DNA of 64,000 nucleotides from Talpa occidentalis (Eukaryota > Chordata > Mammalia > Eulipotyphla > Talpidae): positions 148,618,149 to 148,682,148 of the forward strand of contig NW_023603184.1 of assembly GCF_014898055.3 (NCBI RefSeq). Direction: 5' to 3'. Shown piece by piece: positions 23,501 through 33,860 of the stretch. How positions within the stretch are numbered: the stretch's first letter is position 1; each line of letters opens with the position of its first letter. The position numbers were made by a program, and so were the translations under genes. Under the pieces are notes generated by a model. It searched no databases. It saw nothing but the letters and a program-made list of their open reading frames with translations, and was not told the DNA's origin.

Positions 23501-23992
23501 GCAAATTGTCGTGGACTTCTCGAGTAAACTTTTGGCTTTTTTTAAAATTCATCAATTTCTGGCTTTGTTTTCATTATTTTCCCCTCAATGTTTTGCTTTT
23601 ACTTCCCCCCTCCACTTCTAGAAACTTAAGATAAATATTTTTCTTCTTTTGGCCAAGTGATAACAACTTTTAAAACATAAAAATTTTAAAACTTTTCATC
23701 TGGAGATAGCTTTGTCCAAATTCCATGGTGTTTGATAAGCTGTGTTTGCAAGGGTATTATTACCTAAAAAGATTGAATTGCAAGTTAATCCTCTTATTAA
23801 CCAAAGCATCATTCAAGTTCTTTTCCTCTTGGCTTTTGTTTAATTTTTATCATTTACAAAAATCAGTGTTGGTAAAGACCTTCAGTGCTACAACCCATTA
23901 AATGAATACAGTTGACACGGAAGCACAAACGTGAAGTTAAAAGTGTAGGTGCATAAATTTGGGGACGAACGAGCTAGTACTAAACAGCAATG
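23501..23992. other. AT-rich stretch, nothing recognised
   Basis: Thymine- and adenine-rich sequence with no frame over 60 codons and no element identified. Confidence 0.6.
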
Positions 23993-24055
23993 TCAGAACA
24001 CACCAATTTAGAGCAAGATTTCTAAAACTTGACCCTTTTGACAACTTGGACCATT
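23993..24055 (+). repeat. Direct repeat, left copy
   Basis: CACCAATTTAGAGCAAGATT followed by TCTAAAACTTGACCC and GACAACTTGGACC matches the sequence at 24396-24460 (CATCAATTTAGAGCAAGATT, TCTCAGCCTTGAGAC, GACAATTGGAATC). The two copies flank a SINE; without the SINE their spacing would be about 115-130 bases. Confidence 0.8.
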
Positions 24056-24096
24056 AGTATGAGTAGATGAATTTGGGGATAAAAGAGGCATCTTTA

Positions 24097-24370
24097 GGGC
24101 CTCCCCGGTGGCCCAGCGGGTTGAGTGCAGCGCTGTGGAGCTGTCCACAGTCTCTGCAGCACCGGTTCGATTCCCAGCCGGCCAGGGAGATGCCCACAGG
24201 GTGCAGCAGACCCTCCTGCCTCGCCCGCTGTTCCCCTCAGCAGTGTTTTCAGTCCCTCCACCTGTTCTGCTCCCCGCTCTGTCTCTGGGGAATCCGCTCG
24301 CCCTCCTGTGCCTCTGGCCTGTGCCCCAGCTCTTGTATAGATAAATAAATCTTTAAAAAAAAAAAAAAGA
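24097..24370 (+). mobile_element. tRNA-derived T+ SINE, subfamily 1
   Basis: Head GGGCCTCCCCGGTGGCCCAG with A box TGGCCCAGCGG and a perfect B box GGTTCGATTCC at 24164-24174. The tail reads ATAAATAAATCTTT then poly(A). Target-site duplications are AAAAGAGGCATCTTTA (24081-24096) and AAAAGAGACATCTTTA (24371-24386), with one mismatch. This is the cleanest copy and a good reference for the family. Confidence 0.95.
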
Positions 24371-24402
24371 AAAAGAGACATCTTTATGCTAAGATGTTAG
24401 AA

Positions 24403-24605
24403 TACATCAATTTAGAGCAAGATTTCTCAGCCTTGAGACTATTGACAATTGGAATCAGATAATTGTGGTGGGGGTTGCCCTGTGCATTACAGGACATTCA
24501 GCAGTACCCCAAGACTCTTCCCACTAGATACCAATGTCAGTACCACCCCCCAAAACTGTCTTCTGGTGGGGGAAATCGCACCAGTTGAAATCACTGAGTT
24601 AGAGT
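24403..24605 (+). mobile_element. MER3-like non-autonomous hAT relic
   Basis: Landmarks in order: GATTTCTCAGCCTTGAGACT, ATTGACAATTGG, GTGGGGGTTGCCCTGTGCAT, TACAGGACATTCAGCAGTAC, CCCACTAGATACCAATGTCA and GGGGGAAATCGCACCAGTTG. This matches my memory of a short mammalian hAT element (MER3-like). Its left end is also present upstream of the SINE, as a partial duplication. The family name is from memory; the class call is firmer. Confidence 0.6.
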
Positions 24606-24879
24606 GACCTTTTCCCTGCTCAAGGATGATTGAAAACCTGCAGGTCTGAAGCCCACCGTCTTTATTTTTTCTCCCGAAATCCTTTCTCCAGCACAGGTTT
24701 ATTCCTCCGGGCTTAGCAGGGGAGAGAGGAAGAGGAATGAGCCGCTTTGAAAGCACACGGTAATGTGATTTAATCAATGTATTGATTCTCTTTTTCAGTC
24801 CAGCAGAGCTCACAGCCCTTATCCCTCTCCATCCTTGGCAACAGTTTCTCAAGTGAGTATTATTAAGTTACCAACAAAA

Positions 24880-24920
24880 ACAGCTGGAACAATGCCTGCC
24901 AGACAGTCATACAGTAGGTC
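24880..24920 (+). mobile_element. L2/MIR-like tail
   Basis: AATGCCTGCCAGACAGTCAT followed by ACAGTAGGTCCTTAATATG matches the 'tgcctggcacatagtaggtgctcaataaat' ending of ancient LINE2/MIR elements. Confidence 0.55.
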
Positions 24921-24978
24921 CTTAATATGTGTTAATATTAATTAATATTAATTAATATGTGTTAATATTAATATTAAA
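24921..24978. repeat. TTAATA simple repeat with dyad symmetry
   Basis: TTAATATTAATTAATATTAA-type units; nearly all A and T and self-complementary, so able to extrude hairpins. It probably grew from the AT-rich end of the adjacent L2/MIR tail. Confidence 0.85.
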
Positions 24979-25009
24979 TGGTGGGCATTTTAATTTCTCT
25001 TTTGCAGTC

Positions 25010-25085
25010 AATCAATTGAGGCTCCTGGGAGTTGAGTAAATGGCCCAACGTTATGCATGTTCTGCAGAAGTCGCTGCACACTCCC
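25010..25085 (+). mobile_element. MIR-like fragment
   Basis: CAATTGAGGCTCCTGGGAGT then TGAGTAAATGGCCCAACGTT follows the 'gaggctcagagaggttaagtaacttgccca' segment of MIR. Confidence 0.5.
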
Positions 25086-25539
25086 GTGTCAATGCTCTGA
25101 TTTCTTATCATGGAAGTCTTATTTGCCTCATCATTCTGATTCTGAAAAAAATTGCCCCGAAAGTTCCTAAAACTACACTATTCTGCAAAATAAGAGTAGC
25201 AACCCACAACTTGCCAAGCAGTGTGAGGAGTTTTCCCAGATATCAGTTTACCAGCTCTCCTCGATATGTTCTATTTTATTTCATTAAGTTTGTATTTCAT
25301 GATATGAAAAGTAGGAAAGCAAGGAGGGTCAGAAAATGTTCGTGCCACTTGATCCACTAAATCTGCTGAGAGCAATCTCTCCTAATGGAATGCAAGTAAG
25401 AGCTATTTTGTGATAAAATATTTGGTGTAGGGATATATAGGTTTTATATATATAGCCTAAATACAAGTTTGCACTTTCTGATCCCCATCACCTATTGTGC
25501 CCACCCCATGCCCACCTCTGGCAATCACTCATATGTTCT
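25086..25539. other. AT-rich stretch, nothing firm
   Basis: No gene. The part from about 25.44 to 25.54 kb (CCCACCTCTGGCAATCACTC) is probably the 3' untranslated part of the following reversed L1. Confidence 0.5.
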
Positions 25540-26220
25540 TTATATCTGAGGGTTTGTTTTTTTTTTTTTAGATCACTCACATAAGTATTTGTCTTTCCAT
25601 CTCTGACTTATATCACTTTGTGTAATGCCTTCAAGATTCATCCATGTTGTTGCAAATGGCAGGATTGCTTTCTTTTTTTGTGACTAAGTGATAGTCCACT
25701 GGGCATGTATACATGCAACATATGCATATGTGGACGTGTGTGTGTGTGTGTGTGTGTGGACACGCATTCATGTATGTGTAGGCATCACCATCTTTATTCC
25801 CTCATGCCCCTGTGGGTTCCTAGGTTGTTCCGTAATTGGCTATTGTGAACAACGCTGCAGTGAACATGAGGGTACAGGTGTCTTTTCAAGATAGTTATGT
25901 GAATTTCTTTGGATAAATACCCAGAAGTGAGATTGCTGAATAATATGGTAGTTCTATTTTTACTTCTTTGGAATCTCCATGTCATTTTCCCAGCAACTGA
26001 AACAAATTCATTCCTACCAACTGTGCACACAGGCACCATTTTCTCCACGTCCTGGCTACATTTGCTATCTCTTGGTCCTTTTAATGACAGCCCTTCTGAC
26101 GGGTGTGGTTTGGATTGGCATTTCCTGATGATTAGTGATGTTGAGCATCTTTTCCTGAATCTCAATGTCTTCTCTGGAAAAAAAATCTATTCATTTCCTT
26201 TGCCCAGTTTTATATCTTTA
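25540..26220 (-). mobile_element. L1 3' segment, reverse (copy C)
   Basis: Antisense landmarks in order: TTCATCCATGTTGTTGCAAA (25638-25657), AATTGGCTATTGTGAACAAC, TTTGGATAAATACCCAGAAG (25909-25928), CATTTTCTCCACGTCCTGGC, ACGGGTGTGGTTTGGATTGG and CCTGATGATTAGTGATGTTG. It covers the C-terminal half of ORF2 and ends near 26220. A GT microsatellite has expanded within it. Old and disrupted. Confidence 0.8.
25736..25757. repeat. (GT)n microsatellite inside L1
   Basis: Eleven GT units in the region of the reversed L1 that normally encodes the 'tatatacacaatggaatac' segment; the natural TA/CA repeat there probably seeded it. Confidence 0.9.
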
Positions 26221-26509
26221 ATTTGTTGTCTTACACCATTGTTAATGTTTGTACAGCATTTGATTTCTCCCCTCGGGTGTGGTCTCCAGAGTTCTCCCAC
26301 CAGCACAGCACCCTGATCCATCCCCACAGCCCCCCCCTTGTGCTCTTCTCTCCCTGGTTCTGAACCCCTTTCTTTCCCTTCTGCTGCTGGATGCCCCAGC
26401 AGGTTTTGTCTTCTTTCTGATCCTTTGTTGGGTTTCTCTATATTCCATGTATAAGTGAAACCATTTGATATTTATCTTTTTTCCTGCTGACTTCTTTCTT
26501 TTTTTTTTT
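26221..26509 (-). mobile_element. L1 3' end, reverse (copy D, distal part)
   Basis: A second, separate reversed L1 3' region begins after copy C: TTCCATGTATAAGTGAAACC (26442-26461) and TTTGATATTTATCTTTTTTC repeat landmarks that belong upstream of those in copy C. A SINE interrupts it at 26510. Confidence 0.6.
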
Positions 26510-26822
26510 AAAGAGGCATGTATTTTTATTTATTTATGATTTATTTATTTGTTTGTTTGTTTTGTTTTTGTTTGTACAAGCACTGGGTACAGTCAGAAGC
26601 TTGGGAGGGTGAGAGAATTCACCAGAGCCAGAGCGGGGAGCAGAGCAGGCAGAAGGACCGAAGGACACTGCTGAGGGGAGCAGCGGGCGGCAGGAGAGGT
26701 CTGCGCGCCATGCGGGACCCTCCTCCGGTGGCCGGGGAGCAGCCGGGGATCGAACCGGCGCTGCAGAGGCTGCGGGCAGCTTCGCAACCCAGCACTCAAC
26801 TGCTGCGCCACCGGGGAGGCCC
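26510..26822 (-). mobile_element. tRNA-derived T+ SINE, subfamily 1, reverse, inside L1
   Basis: Plus-strand order is tail (AAAGAGGCATGTATTTTTAT, then expanded TTTATTTGTTTG units), body (CCAGAGCCAGAGCGGGGAGC, GCACTGCTGAGGGG-type block) and reversed head GCTGCGCCACCGGGGAGGCC. It shares the variant ACAAGCACTGGGTACAGTCA with the copy at the right edge of the window, so those two form a sublineage. The tail has grown a TTTG microsatellite. Confidence 0.92.
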
Positions 26823-27575
26823 AGTTTCTTGTTTTTTTCAATACAGGACATTCTCACAGGTGTGCCGTGGTATCCATTTTGGTTTTGCGTTTCCCTGATA
26901 AAAAGTGACGGTGAACATTTTTTTCATGTGCCTGATGCCATTTCCTCTGCCCAGTTTTTAATTAGCTTTTTTTCTTGTTTTGCTATTAAGTTGTGTGAAC
27001 TATTTATTTATTTGGATGTTAATCCCTTATCAGATATGTGATTCACAAATACTGTCTCCCATTCCTAGGATCCTTTTCATTCTGTTGATGTTTCCTTTGC
27101 TGCGAAGCTTTTTTATTTGACGTAGCCCATTTATTTACTTCAATTTATGTTGCTTTTGCTTTCAATGCCAAATCTAAAAAAAATATTGCCAAGGTTGTCA
27201 AGGAGACTACCCCCTGTGTTTATACCTTGGAGTAAGGCTTCAGGTCTTAAATTCAAGTCCTTAACCCATTTTGAGTTGATTTTTGTGTGTCATGTAAGAC
27301 AGGGGCCTAATTTCATTCTTTTGAATGTGGCTGTTTAGTTTTCCCTGGAGAGATCATCCTTCCCCTATTTCCATTGTCACAAATTCATTAACCATACACA
27401 TGTGAGTTTATTTCTGGGATTTCTATTTTGTCCCATTGATTATGGTTCTGTGTTTTTATACCAACTGGATGATTTTTATTTCTTTTTCTTGTCTAATTGT
27501 TCTGTCTGGGACTTCCAGAACTATGACAGATACAAGCAGTGAGGGTAGAAATCCTTGTCTTGTTCCTTAACTGAG
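26823..27575 (-). mobile_element. L1 ORF2 segment, reverse (copy D, proximal part)
   Basis: Antisense L1 order: ACAGGTGTGCCGTGGTATCC, GCGTTTCCCTGATAAAAAGT, ATGTTAATCCCTTATCAGAT (27016-27035), TTAACCCATTTTGAGTTGAT (27262-27281), GTTTTCCCTGGAGAGATCAT, TTGTCCCATTGATTATGG and TAGAAATCCTTGTCTTGTTC, ending near 27575. It spans the middle to late reverse-transcriptase/C-terminal region of ORF2. Frame is broken repeatedly. Compared with intact L1 several hundred bases are missing at the SINE junction. Confidence 0.85.
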
Positions 27576-28657
27576 TGTGATGCAAGCACTTCAAATTAAT
27601 TACCCTCTTGTGACTGACTCCTTATGTCATTTAATTTTATTGCAAGTGTTTGTATATTAACTCATTATTTGCCAGCTAGGTTGCAAGCCTTTTATCTTTC
27701 CTGGAGATTTTTCTTTCAACTTTCTCATCACTTTTCTTCACCAAGAAGTTGATGTATATGCAGTCAATTTTTATGATTTACGTAAAGGTTTTTTTGTCTT
27801 ATGCTTGAAAACATTTTCTCCTTCAAAATCATGAATATTCTTCAAAGATATATCTAGTGGTTTTCTGTTTTTAATTTTTGATACTTAGATTTTTTTATAA
27901 CGGGATCTTATTTTGGCATAAGGAGAGATTTCTAGCAATCAAATTTTATTTTCTCTTTCAACTGCTTCATGAATTGTCCCAATGATAACCCCATGGACTT
28001 GAAATTGTGCAGATTTTGATGACACAGGCACATGTTAACATGAGGCTACCTGAGAAGGGCTGATAAGATAAGATTACAGTAGATAGAAGGAGCCTCTCCC
28101 TTAAGCAAATGCATCTATAGAAAAATTTTGCAAGGAATTATATCATACTGATTTGGGGGGAATGTTTTTTACCTTCATACTTTTATATGTCTTTTACAAT
28201 TTCTACAGTGTATTATGTTGGGTTATATTCAGGGAAAATACTTCATTTTAAACTACTGTGTTCTAGAACAAAGCAAGGAGAAGGGCCTATAAATTCAGCT
28301 TATTTTCCCTATAGAATTATTTTCCTTGCCTGCACTATACTGTTCAAAGTTCTCTAAATTCTGGCAACACAACTTGTTAATTTTCTGCTATATAGTGCCT
28401 CCATATCTCAAATTCATCACCCCATAAACTTTGCCAGCTTGGGAATAAATATGAGTTTTCTCAAGTGAGGAATTACAGTGCATCTTTAGTGGGAAAAAAA
28501 AAAGATCTTAGGAACACAGCAGAGTTTTGCAGAGTGAGATAAAGTGGAAATTTGCTGTGCTGAAACTGAACTCACCCTCCTGCTATTTAATGATTTTCTT
28601 TTTCCTTTTGCTTCTGTTTGCAATAGATTTTGGAAAGACCTTGGCTTCCCCCCGACC
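27576..28657. other. AT-rich unique DNA with GATA-type motifs
   Basis: No gene. TGATAAGATAAGA at 28061-28073 holds two adjoining GATA-factor cores, and CATGTTAACATG at 28031-28042 is a perfect 12-base palindrome just upstream. Otherwise no named element. Confidence 0.5.
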
Positions 28658-28682
28658 TTTTTTTTTTTTTTTTTTTTTTTTT
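28658..28682. repeat. T25 homopolymer
   Basis: Uninterrupted run of 25 T. No SINE or L1 body is attached on the side expected, so it may be the tail of an extremely truncated or decayed reverse insertion. Confidence 0.9.
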
Positions 28683-29666
28683 ACCACTTTGAGAAGTTAT
28701 GTTACTTTCCTCTGAGGGCATCGCGACAACATTGACAAATGTCAACCCTTATGATTCACAATAAGATGCTCACAGCAGTTAAAGTGATGAGATTGACCCT
28801 GTTGTGGATCTATTCCTGCAAGTATGTGCGTGCGTATTCATTTGTTTGTGATGGATTTCATAAATCTGATTTATGCAATTGCATAAAACATAAACTTTGG
28901 CAAAAACATCAGCAGATTTCTGAGCATTCTATCCAGCAAGACACTACTTTATTAATTTATCAATTTTTATAAAGTTTAAACTCTGAAAAACAGTGGTCTG
29001 TACTGTTTAGGGGTAATACGGGAGCCCGGGAGGGTGAGAGCTGCCCATTTGTGCTCACGTGGGGGTTGCAGCAGTGAAATTGGGGACGTTCATTTGGGAG
29101 GGAGGAGCGATCCTGAGATCCTTGAGCTGAATCTCTGTGGAGAGTGAGAGCGGAGTAGGGGGAGATGAGGATGACGCGGGGTTGTCAGCGGGGGAGGCTG
29201 GGTGGGGGGGGACATTGCCCCAGGGCTGGAATGTAGGGTGAGGCTGATGTCCTCTCCTCTCCCCTCTTCCGTTCCGTGCCCAGCTGGGCTGATATTAAGC
29301 GATATTTCAGCTTCCGGCTGGGTTTGGCCGTTGGGCAGTGTCCGCGGGCTGAGAGGGAGGCAGGAGGGCCTGGTGAGGCCGTTTATTCCTCCTGTCTCCA
29401 GGCCAGGCTGCAGGCTGACTCTGGCTGCAAGCCCGTCCCCATGCTCTCTTTCGGGGTGCTGGAATGACCTCCTGTCCTCTAACCCCAAAGAATAATGACC
29501 TCCTGATGTTGCTCATGCAGGGGCAGGGTGCCGCTCCCAGATGCTTCTCTTCAACCATGCCCGCATCTTGAAAGTGGCTCCTTCGTTAGCCTGTCCTCAG
29601 TTCCCCTTCTTGAATGCATCATCTGCTTCCTGCAAGCTTTCTGACTCACGGGAGGCGGGTGCCAGC
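28683..29666. other. Unique DNA with a perfect palindrome
   Basis: The first 300 bases are AT-rich and repeat-free and hold TTATGCAATTGCATAA (28871-28886). From about 29.0 kb the sequence becomes GC-rich with overlapping frames on both strands. No gene recognised. Confidence 0.5.
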
Positions 29667-30102
29667 TGTATTAGTTTCCTGATGCGGCTGTAACAAATCA
29701 CCACAAACTCAGTGGCTTCAAGTTATGTAGATTCATCCTCTGAAATGTTGAAGGTCAGCTGAATTGTGTTCCTTCTGGCAGCTCTGGAAGAGAATCCCTC
29801 TACTAGCTGTTCCAGCGCCTTGGGGCAGCCACAGTCCTCAGCTGTGGCTCCATGCCACGTCCACTGTGATCCTCACCTCCTGCTCCAACACTGACCCTCC
29901 TGTCCTCCTCTTACAAGGGCCTTGGTGATGACATTCTGCCACCCCAGTAAGCTGGGGTCATCTTCCCATCACAAGAGCCTTCACTTCATCACATCTACAA
30001 AGTCCCTTTGCCACATAAGGTAAAATCTGCAGGTTCCAGGGGGGTTTGGATAAGAACATCTTTGCATGAGAGCAGAGGGAGGCAATTGTTCTCCTTACCA
30101 CA
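29667..30102 (-). mobile_element. MaLR-like solo LTR, nearly full length
   Basis: The best-preserved copy of this LTR type in the window. It runs from TGTATTAGTTTCCTGATGCG to CTCCTTACCACA, giving TG...CA termini. Inside are CTGTAACAAATCACCACAAA, CCTCCTCTTACAAGGGCC, AAAGTCCCTTTGCCACATAA and GCAGGTTCCAGGGGGGTTTG in the expected order. The flanking five bases no longer match, as expected for an old insertion. No internal retroviral region remains. Confidence 0.75.
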
Positions 30103-30359
30103 GCAGAGTCTTCAGGAAGGAAGCTAAATTTGATTTTAGATTTCAGATGCCTGGGGATTGGAGGAAGCATGGAGTTTGCTGTTGGAAATCTGGATCTGGA
30201 GACCGAGTTGGTTTTCACGCTTTTCCCTGTGTATGTGACATGCCATGTCCCTCTGTTGGGCCCAAAGGACAGGAAAAGCATAGTGTGATCCTCTTCCCAT
30301 GGCTACATCCCGTAAAGGGAGCCATGCTCATTTTAACAGCACTTTCTAAGATGGTTTTC

Positions 30360-30618
30360 TTTTTTTCTTTTCCTGACTTTTTGGTAGAGGAACTGGGGTG
30401 TAGGCCAGAGGAGCAGGCGGAGGGGGAGTGAGAGGATTCACCAGAGACAGACTGGGGAGCAGAACAGGCAGATCCACTGAAATCCCCTGCTAAGGGGAGC
30501 AGCGGGGAGACAGGAGAGGTCAGCTGCGCCATGAGGGTCAGCTCCCTGGCAGGGGATTGAACTCAAGCTCTACTGGTGATAGCACTGAGACTCAACTCCT
30601 AGGCTACCAGGGTGGCCC
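30360..30618 (-). mobile_element. tRNA-derived T+ SINE, subfamily 2, reverse
   Basis: Body blocks CACCAGAGACAGACTGGGGA and GAGACAGGAGAGGTCAGCTG match the family. The reversed head is AGGCTACCAGGGTGGCCC and lacks the 'GGCCGGCCAGGGA' extension of subfamily 1; its A-B spacing contains the GTCTCAGTGCTATCACCA type of sequence shared with the copy at 51717. The poly(T) tail is eroded. Confidence 0.88.
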
Positions 30619-31399
30619 TGGTTTTAAAGATAGCCCTGTTCCTCCTTGATTCTGCTTTGTTTTAGCTTACTGATATAATAAACCCTCTCAACTTGCCATA
30701 TCAGGCTCTGATTAAGCAAATCTAAAGTGAATTATAGCACAATTTAGATCCCACTATCTCGCATGCATTTTTTGTTTTTAAGACTTGTGCATGTTGTACT
30801 GACTTTACTGTGAGATTTGAGATCATGGACAGGAGAGATTTGGAAAAGTGAGCATTTTTTGGTAACATAATAGTAACTTCTATTGGCTTAGAGTCTACAT
30901 TAGTTAGACTTGACTTCCAGCCTTTATTATGTGGGTGGCCTTGGCCCTCTGCCTGGGTGTGACACAGCAATGGGGTATCAGATTAAAGACACTTAGGGAT
31001 TCGAAGGCTTCTAACGGCCCCTGTAACACAGAAAGGGCCTGGAGGCATTGGTTCCTCGACTGCTTCCCATGTGACCATCATCTATCACACAGACACACCA
31101 GCCACATGCTCACTCTCAGGAAAATTCAATGCAATGATCACTCACTGAAACTTAATGAGCAATGTGAGGTATTGAAACAGATACAAAGGAAAACGAGCTA
31201 TGTCTCCCTTCCTTACAAAATTTGCAGTCCGTGAGAAAGGCAGGTGGAGCCTGTGGGTGTAAATACATCTCTTTACTGAAGCAGCAGTGACAGTTTCAGA
31301 CCCATCTCTCCAACTTCCCATCCAATATCCATTATTAGGCACGACTGGCAATCGGTCAGAGCTGGCTGAGTTCGGGGTGCAGTTTGTGGCCACGAAGCT
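30619..31399. other. Unique DNA, nothing recognised
   Basis: Moderately AT-rich sequence without frames of interest or identifiable repeats. Confidence 0.55.
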
Positions 31400-32110
31400 G
31401 GAGACCGGTGTTAACCAGGGTAGCGATCTTATTAACCCGGGGTTTTAACCGATTGAGTTCATCAGCCAGAGATGCACAAATATGCTCTGGAAAGTGATAT
31501 TGATTGTAATCTTGGAAAGAAAGAAGGATGTTTATTAATAGAAGATCAATAATGATTACTGGATTCCACAAAGGGTGGTTTTGTTGCTGGAAATGCCAGG
31601 TCTGCTGCCTGTCACCACCAAAAGCCAATAAGCAGAGACAGGCATGGAATCTATCAGCACTTTTACTTCTCAGATCGACGGCCATTGATCTGGGAGAACT
31701 GTGGGCACAACCACCTGAAGAGACCGTTCTGCTACCTCGTCTCCAGCTGGCCTTTTTATAATAAGTTAAACAAAGACAGGTGTAAGCAAACAGCCATCAC
31801 CACAGCCTGTCGTCGTCAACGTTCCTGGTATTCATCAAGTTCAGCCCCCAGAACTTGTCATCAGCCTCCTGGTCATCTTGACCCTGGTCCATCCAATGAC
31901 GTCAGTGTCCGACACTCCTTCGGGCATTATCAGGACAGGAATCTCCATTCAAAGCAAGAGTTTCAGCATAAAGAAAACAGCTCATTAGTCAATTCATGTG
32001 TGTCCGTGCGGCCTGTGCTGTGTATGCAGATTCCTATGCCAGACGTGGTGCCCGCTTCTTCCTCCCAGCCCACCACCAGTTTCAGAATCCAATTCAATGT
32101 ATAATTTAGT
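31400..32110 (-). mobile_element. Candidate unclassified endogenous retrovirus LTR, reverse
   Basis: On the minus strand this has LTR-like signals: a TATAAAAAGGCCAG core promoter (reverse complement of CTGGCCTTTTTATA at 31748-31761), and about 220 bases further on an AATAAA poly(A) signal (reverse complement of TTTATT at 31529-31534). The ATTTATAAT-free upstream part contains a TGACGTCA-type CRE (plus-strand AATGACGTCAGT at about 31896). Neither terminus nor a target duplication was found, and no gag, pol or env sequence is visible. It could instead be unique regulatory DNA. Confidence 0.35.
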
Positions 32111-32187
32111 CATATATTTTACACGCAGGTTGCTGTGGTTGAGTATGAGGGACACGATACAATGAGTGAGTCAGGGACGAAACAAGT

Positions 32188-32290
32188 CCTTGAGGTATAA
32201 ATACTACCATAAAGGCCAGTCTCTGTGCTACAAATACTACCACTATCTGCTGATATCTGTGGTATAAATACCAACTTATATCTGCCAATT
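32188..32290. repeat. Three-copy minisatellite, unit about 34 bp
   Basis: Three diverged copies share GGTATAAATACTACC, GCTACAAATACTACC and GGTATAAATACCAAC, each followed by a CTGTGG/CTGATATCTG-like spacer. Two copies contain TATAAATA, so it also reads as repeated TATA-like boxes. Confidence 0.7.
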
Positions 32291-33299
32291 TCCAGCCACC
32301 AACCTGAATTCACAAGCAGAGAGTTCAGAAGATTTGTGCACAATTGGGTCTCATAAACAAGGCAAGTACAAGTTGTCTCCAGTGCATCCCTGGGAAGGCA
32401 CCCAAGGGCTCACAAAATTCTGGGTGTCTTTTCTCTTCATGGTGGGTATGACTATCCTCCCAGGCACATGGGTGTGCTCTATCGTTTTCATTTCTGACTG
32501 AACCTCATTCTTTCCGGCTGGTGGAAATATCCATCTTGCTTCTTCCTGGGTCTTTCTTCCCCTTCTCAGGGTGTGGCAAGTGGGGGGCGGGGGCGCCTCG
32601 AGTTTCTGGTTAAAGGAAAGATGGTCCAGACGCCGCATCTTCTGTTTGTCCTTTATGCTCAGATGGGATCTTTTGCCCATTTTGATGTCTTCTTAAAATA
32701 ACCATGCCACCCTCTGTCCTGGCACTTGCTAATAACAGCTAAGTTCTGCATGGTTATGATGTGAGCAGAGCTAAACAAAATTATTTTTTCTTCTCCTTTC
32801 ACAAAAGGCGAGATGCACAGAACAACATAAATGGCTGTTTTCATTGCCAAAACCCAGAGTGGTGATTTTCTGCATCTTCAAAACTCATAATGATGGGCCT
32901 GAATCTGTGGGTATTTTTTAGATGAGAATCGTCCATAAACCAAGAAACTGCTTTTCTATGATGAGCAGGCAACTCCTTTATAAACGGAGGAAAATAGACA
33001 TAAAAGTCATCATGCACAATTTTGAATGTACCACATGATCTTAATGACTGGAAGACAAAAATGAATAGAAAAAAAGGATTTGAAGAAAATCTTTGCACCC
33101 AGCTGTTAACGGTGCTTCTCTTGATAATGAAAATATTTGCATTTTTTCTTCCTGCTCCTGGTTTTAATTTCAAAACTAAAAAACAACAACTACTTTGCTA
33201 ATGGATGAAAGAAATCGATTTATCTGGCAAAGGCAAGACAGAAAGCAAAAAATAAACATATTTCCATCAGCACCAATGAAATGAAGGAGCCCCTAGGAG
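32291..33299. other. Unique DNA, nothing recognised
   Basis: No frame over about 110 codons and no known motif. Mixed composition with an A-rich end near 33.1-33.3 kb. Confidence 0.55.
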
Positions 33300-33860
33300 T
33301 CTAGATGCTGCTTTGATCTTGAGTTTGGGGTCTAGACAGGAGTCTTGGCTGTGTGGAGGCAGCTTGAGGCAGCGGCAAGAGGAAAGCTCTTAGAAGAACT
33401 TCTCTAGGTCCTGCCAGCGCTACCCTGACAGTCACCACCAGCCACTCACTGCAGACACTGGCAAGGCCATTGGTTACTGTGTCCACCAGGGTGGGGTCCA
33501 GGCACTTGGGGATGATCAAGGAAAAAAGCACAACCACAAGGTGGCAGAAGCACACACAAGCTTTATATCACAACGCTTTGATGGTTTGCATGTGGGGAAA
33601 GACCCTCAAGCAGGATTTTGTGAGGTCCTTATTCAGAAGGGGGAGCAGGGAAGGGAACTCTGGGGGTTTCCAAGCTTAGGTGAAGAAACCAGTGTCAGAG
33701 GCCTCTGAAGGCCTGTGGGGACTTCAGAGCCAGGCCTGCAAGGCGGGAACTTACCAATGGGCAGCAGCTGTGAGTGAGGTTTCATTTAGAACCTGCAAAT
33801 GAAGCTCTGAGCTTTGGGCCAATATGTCTCATACTGACATGAAGAAATAAACAAGTGAGG
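33300..33860 (-). mobile_element. Second candidate LTR-like segment, reverse
   Basis: On the minus strand a GATATAAAGCTTG TATA-like box (plus-strand CAAGCTTTATATC at 33558-33570) is followed by CTTCTGCCACCTTGTGG and a long C-rich region, the layout of a retroviral U3-R-U5. Ends and poly(A) signal are not clear. Unique promoter-like DNA is an equal alternative. Confidence 0.25.
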
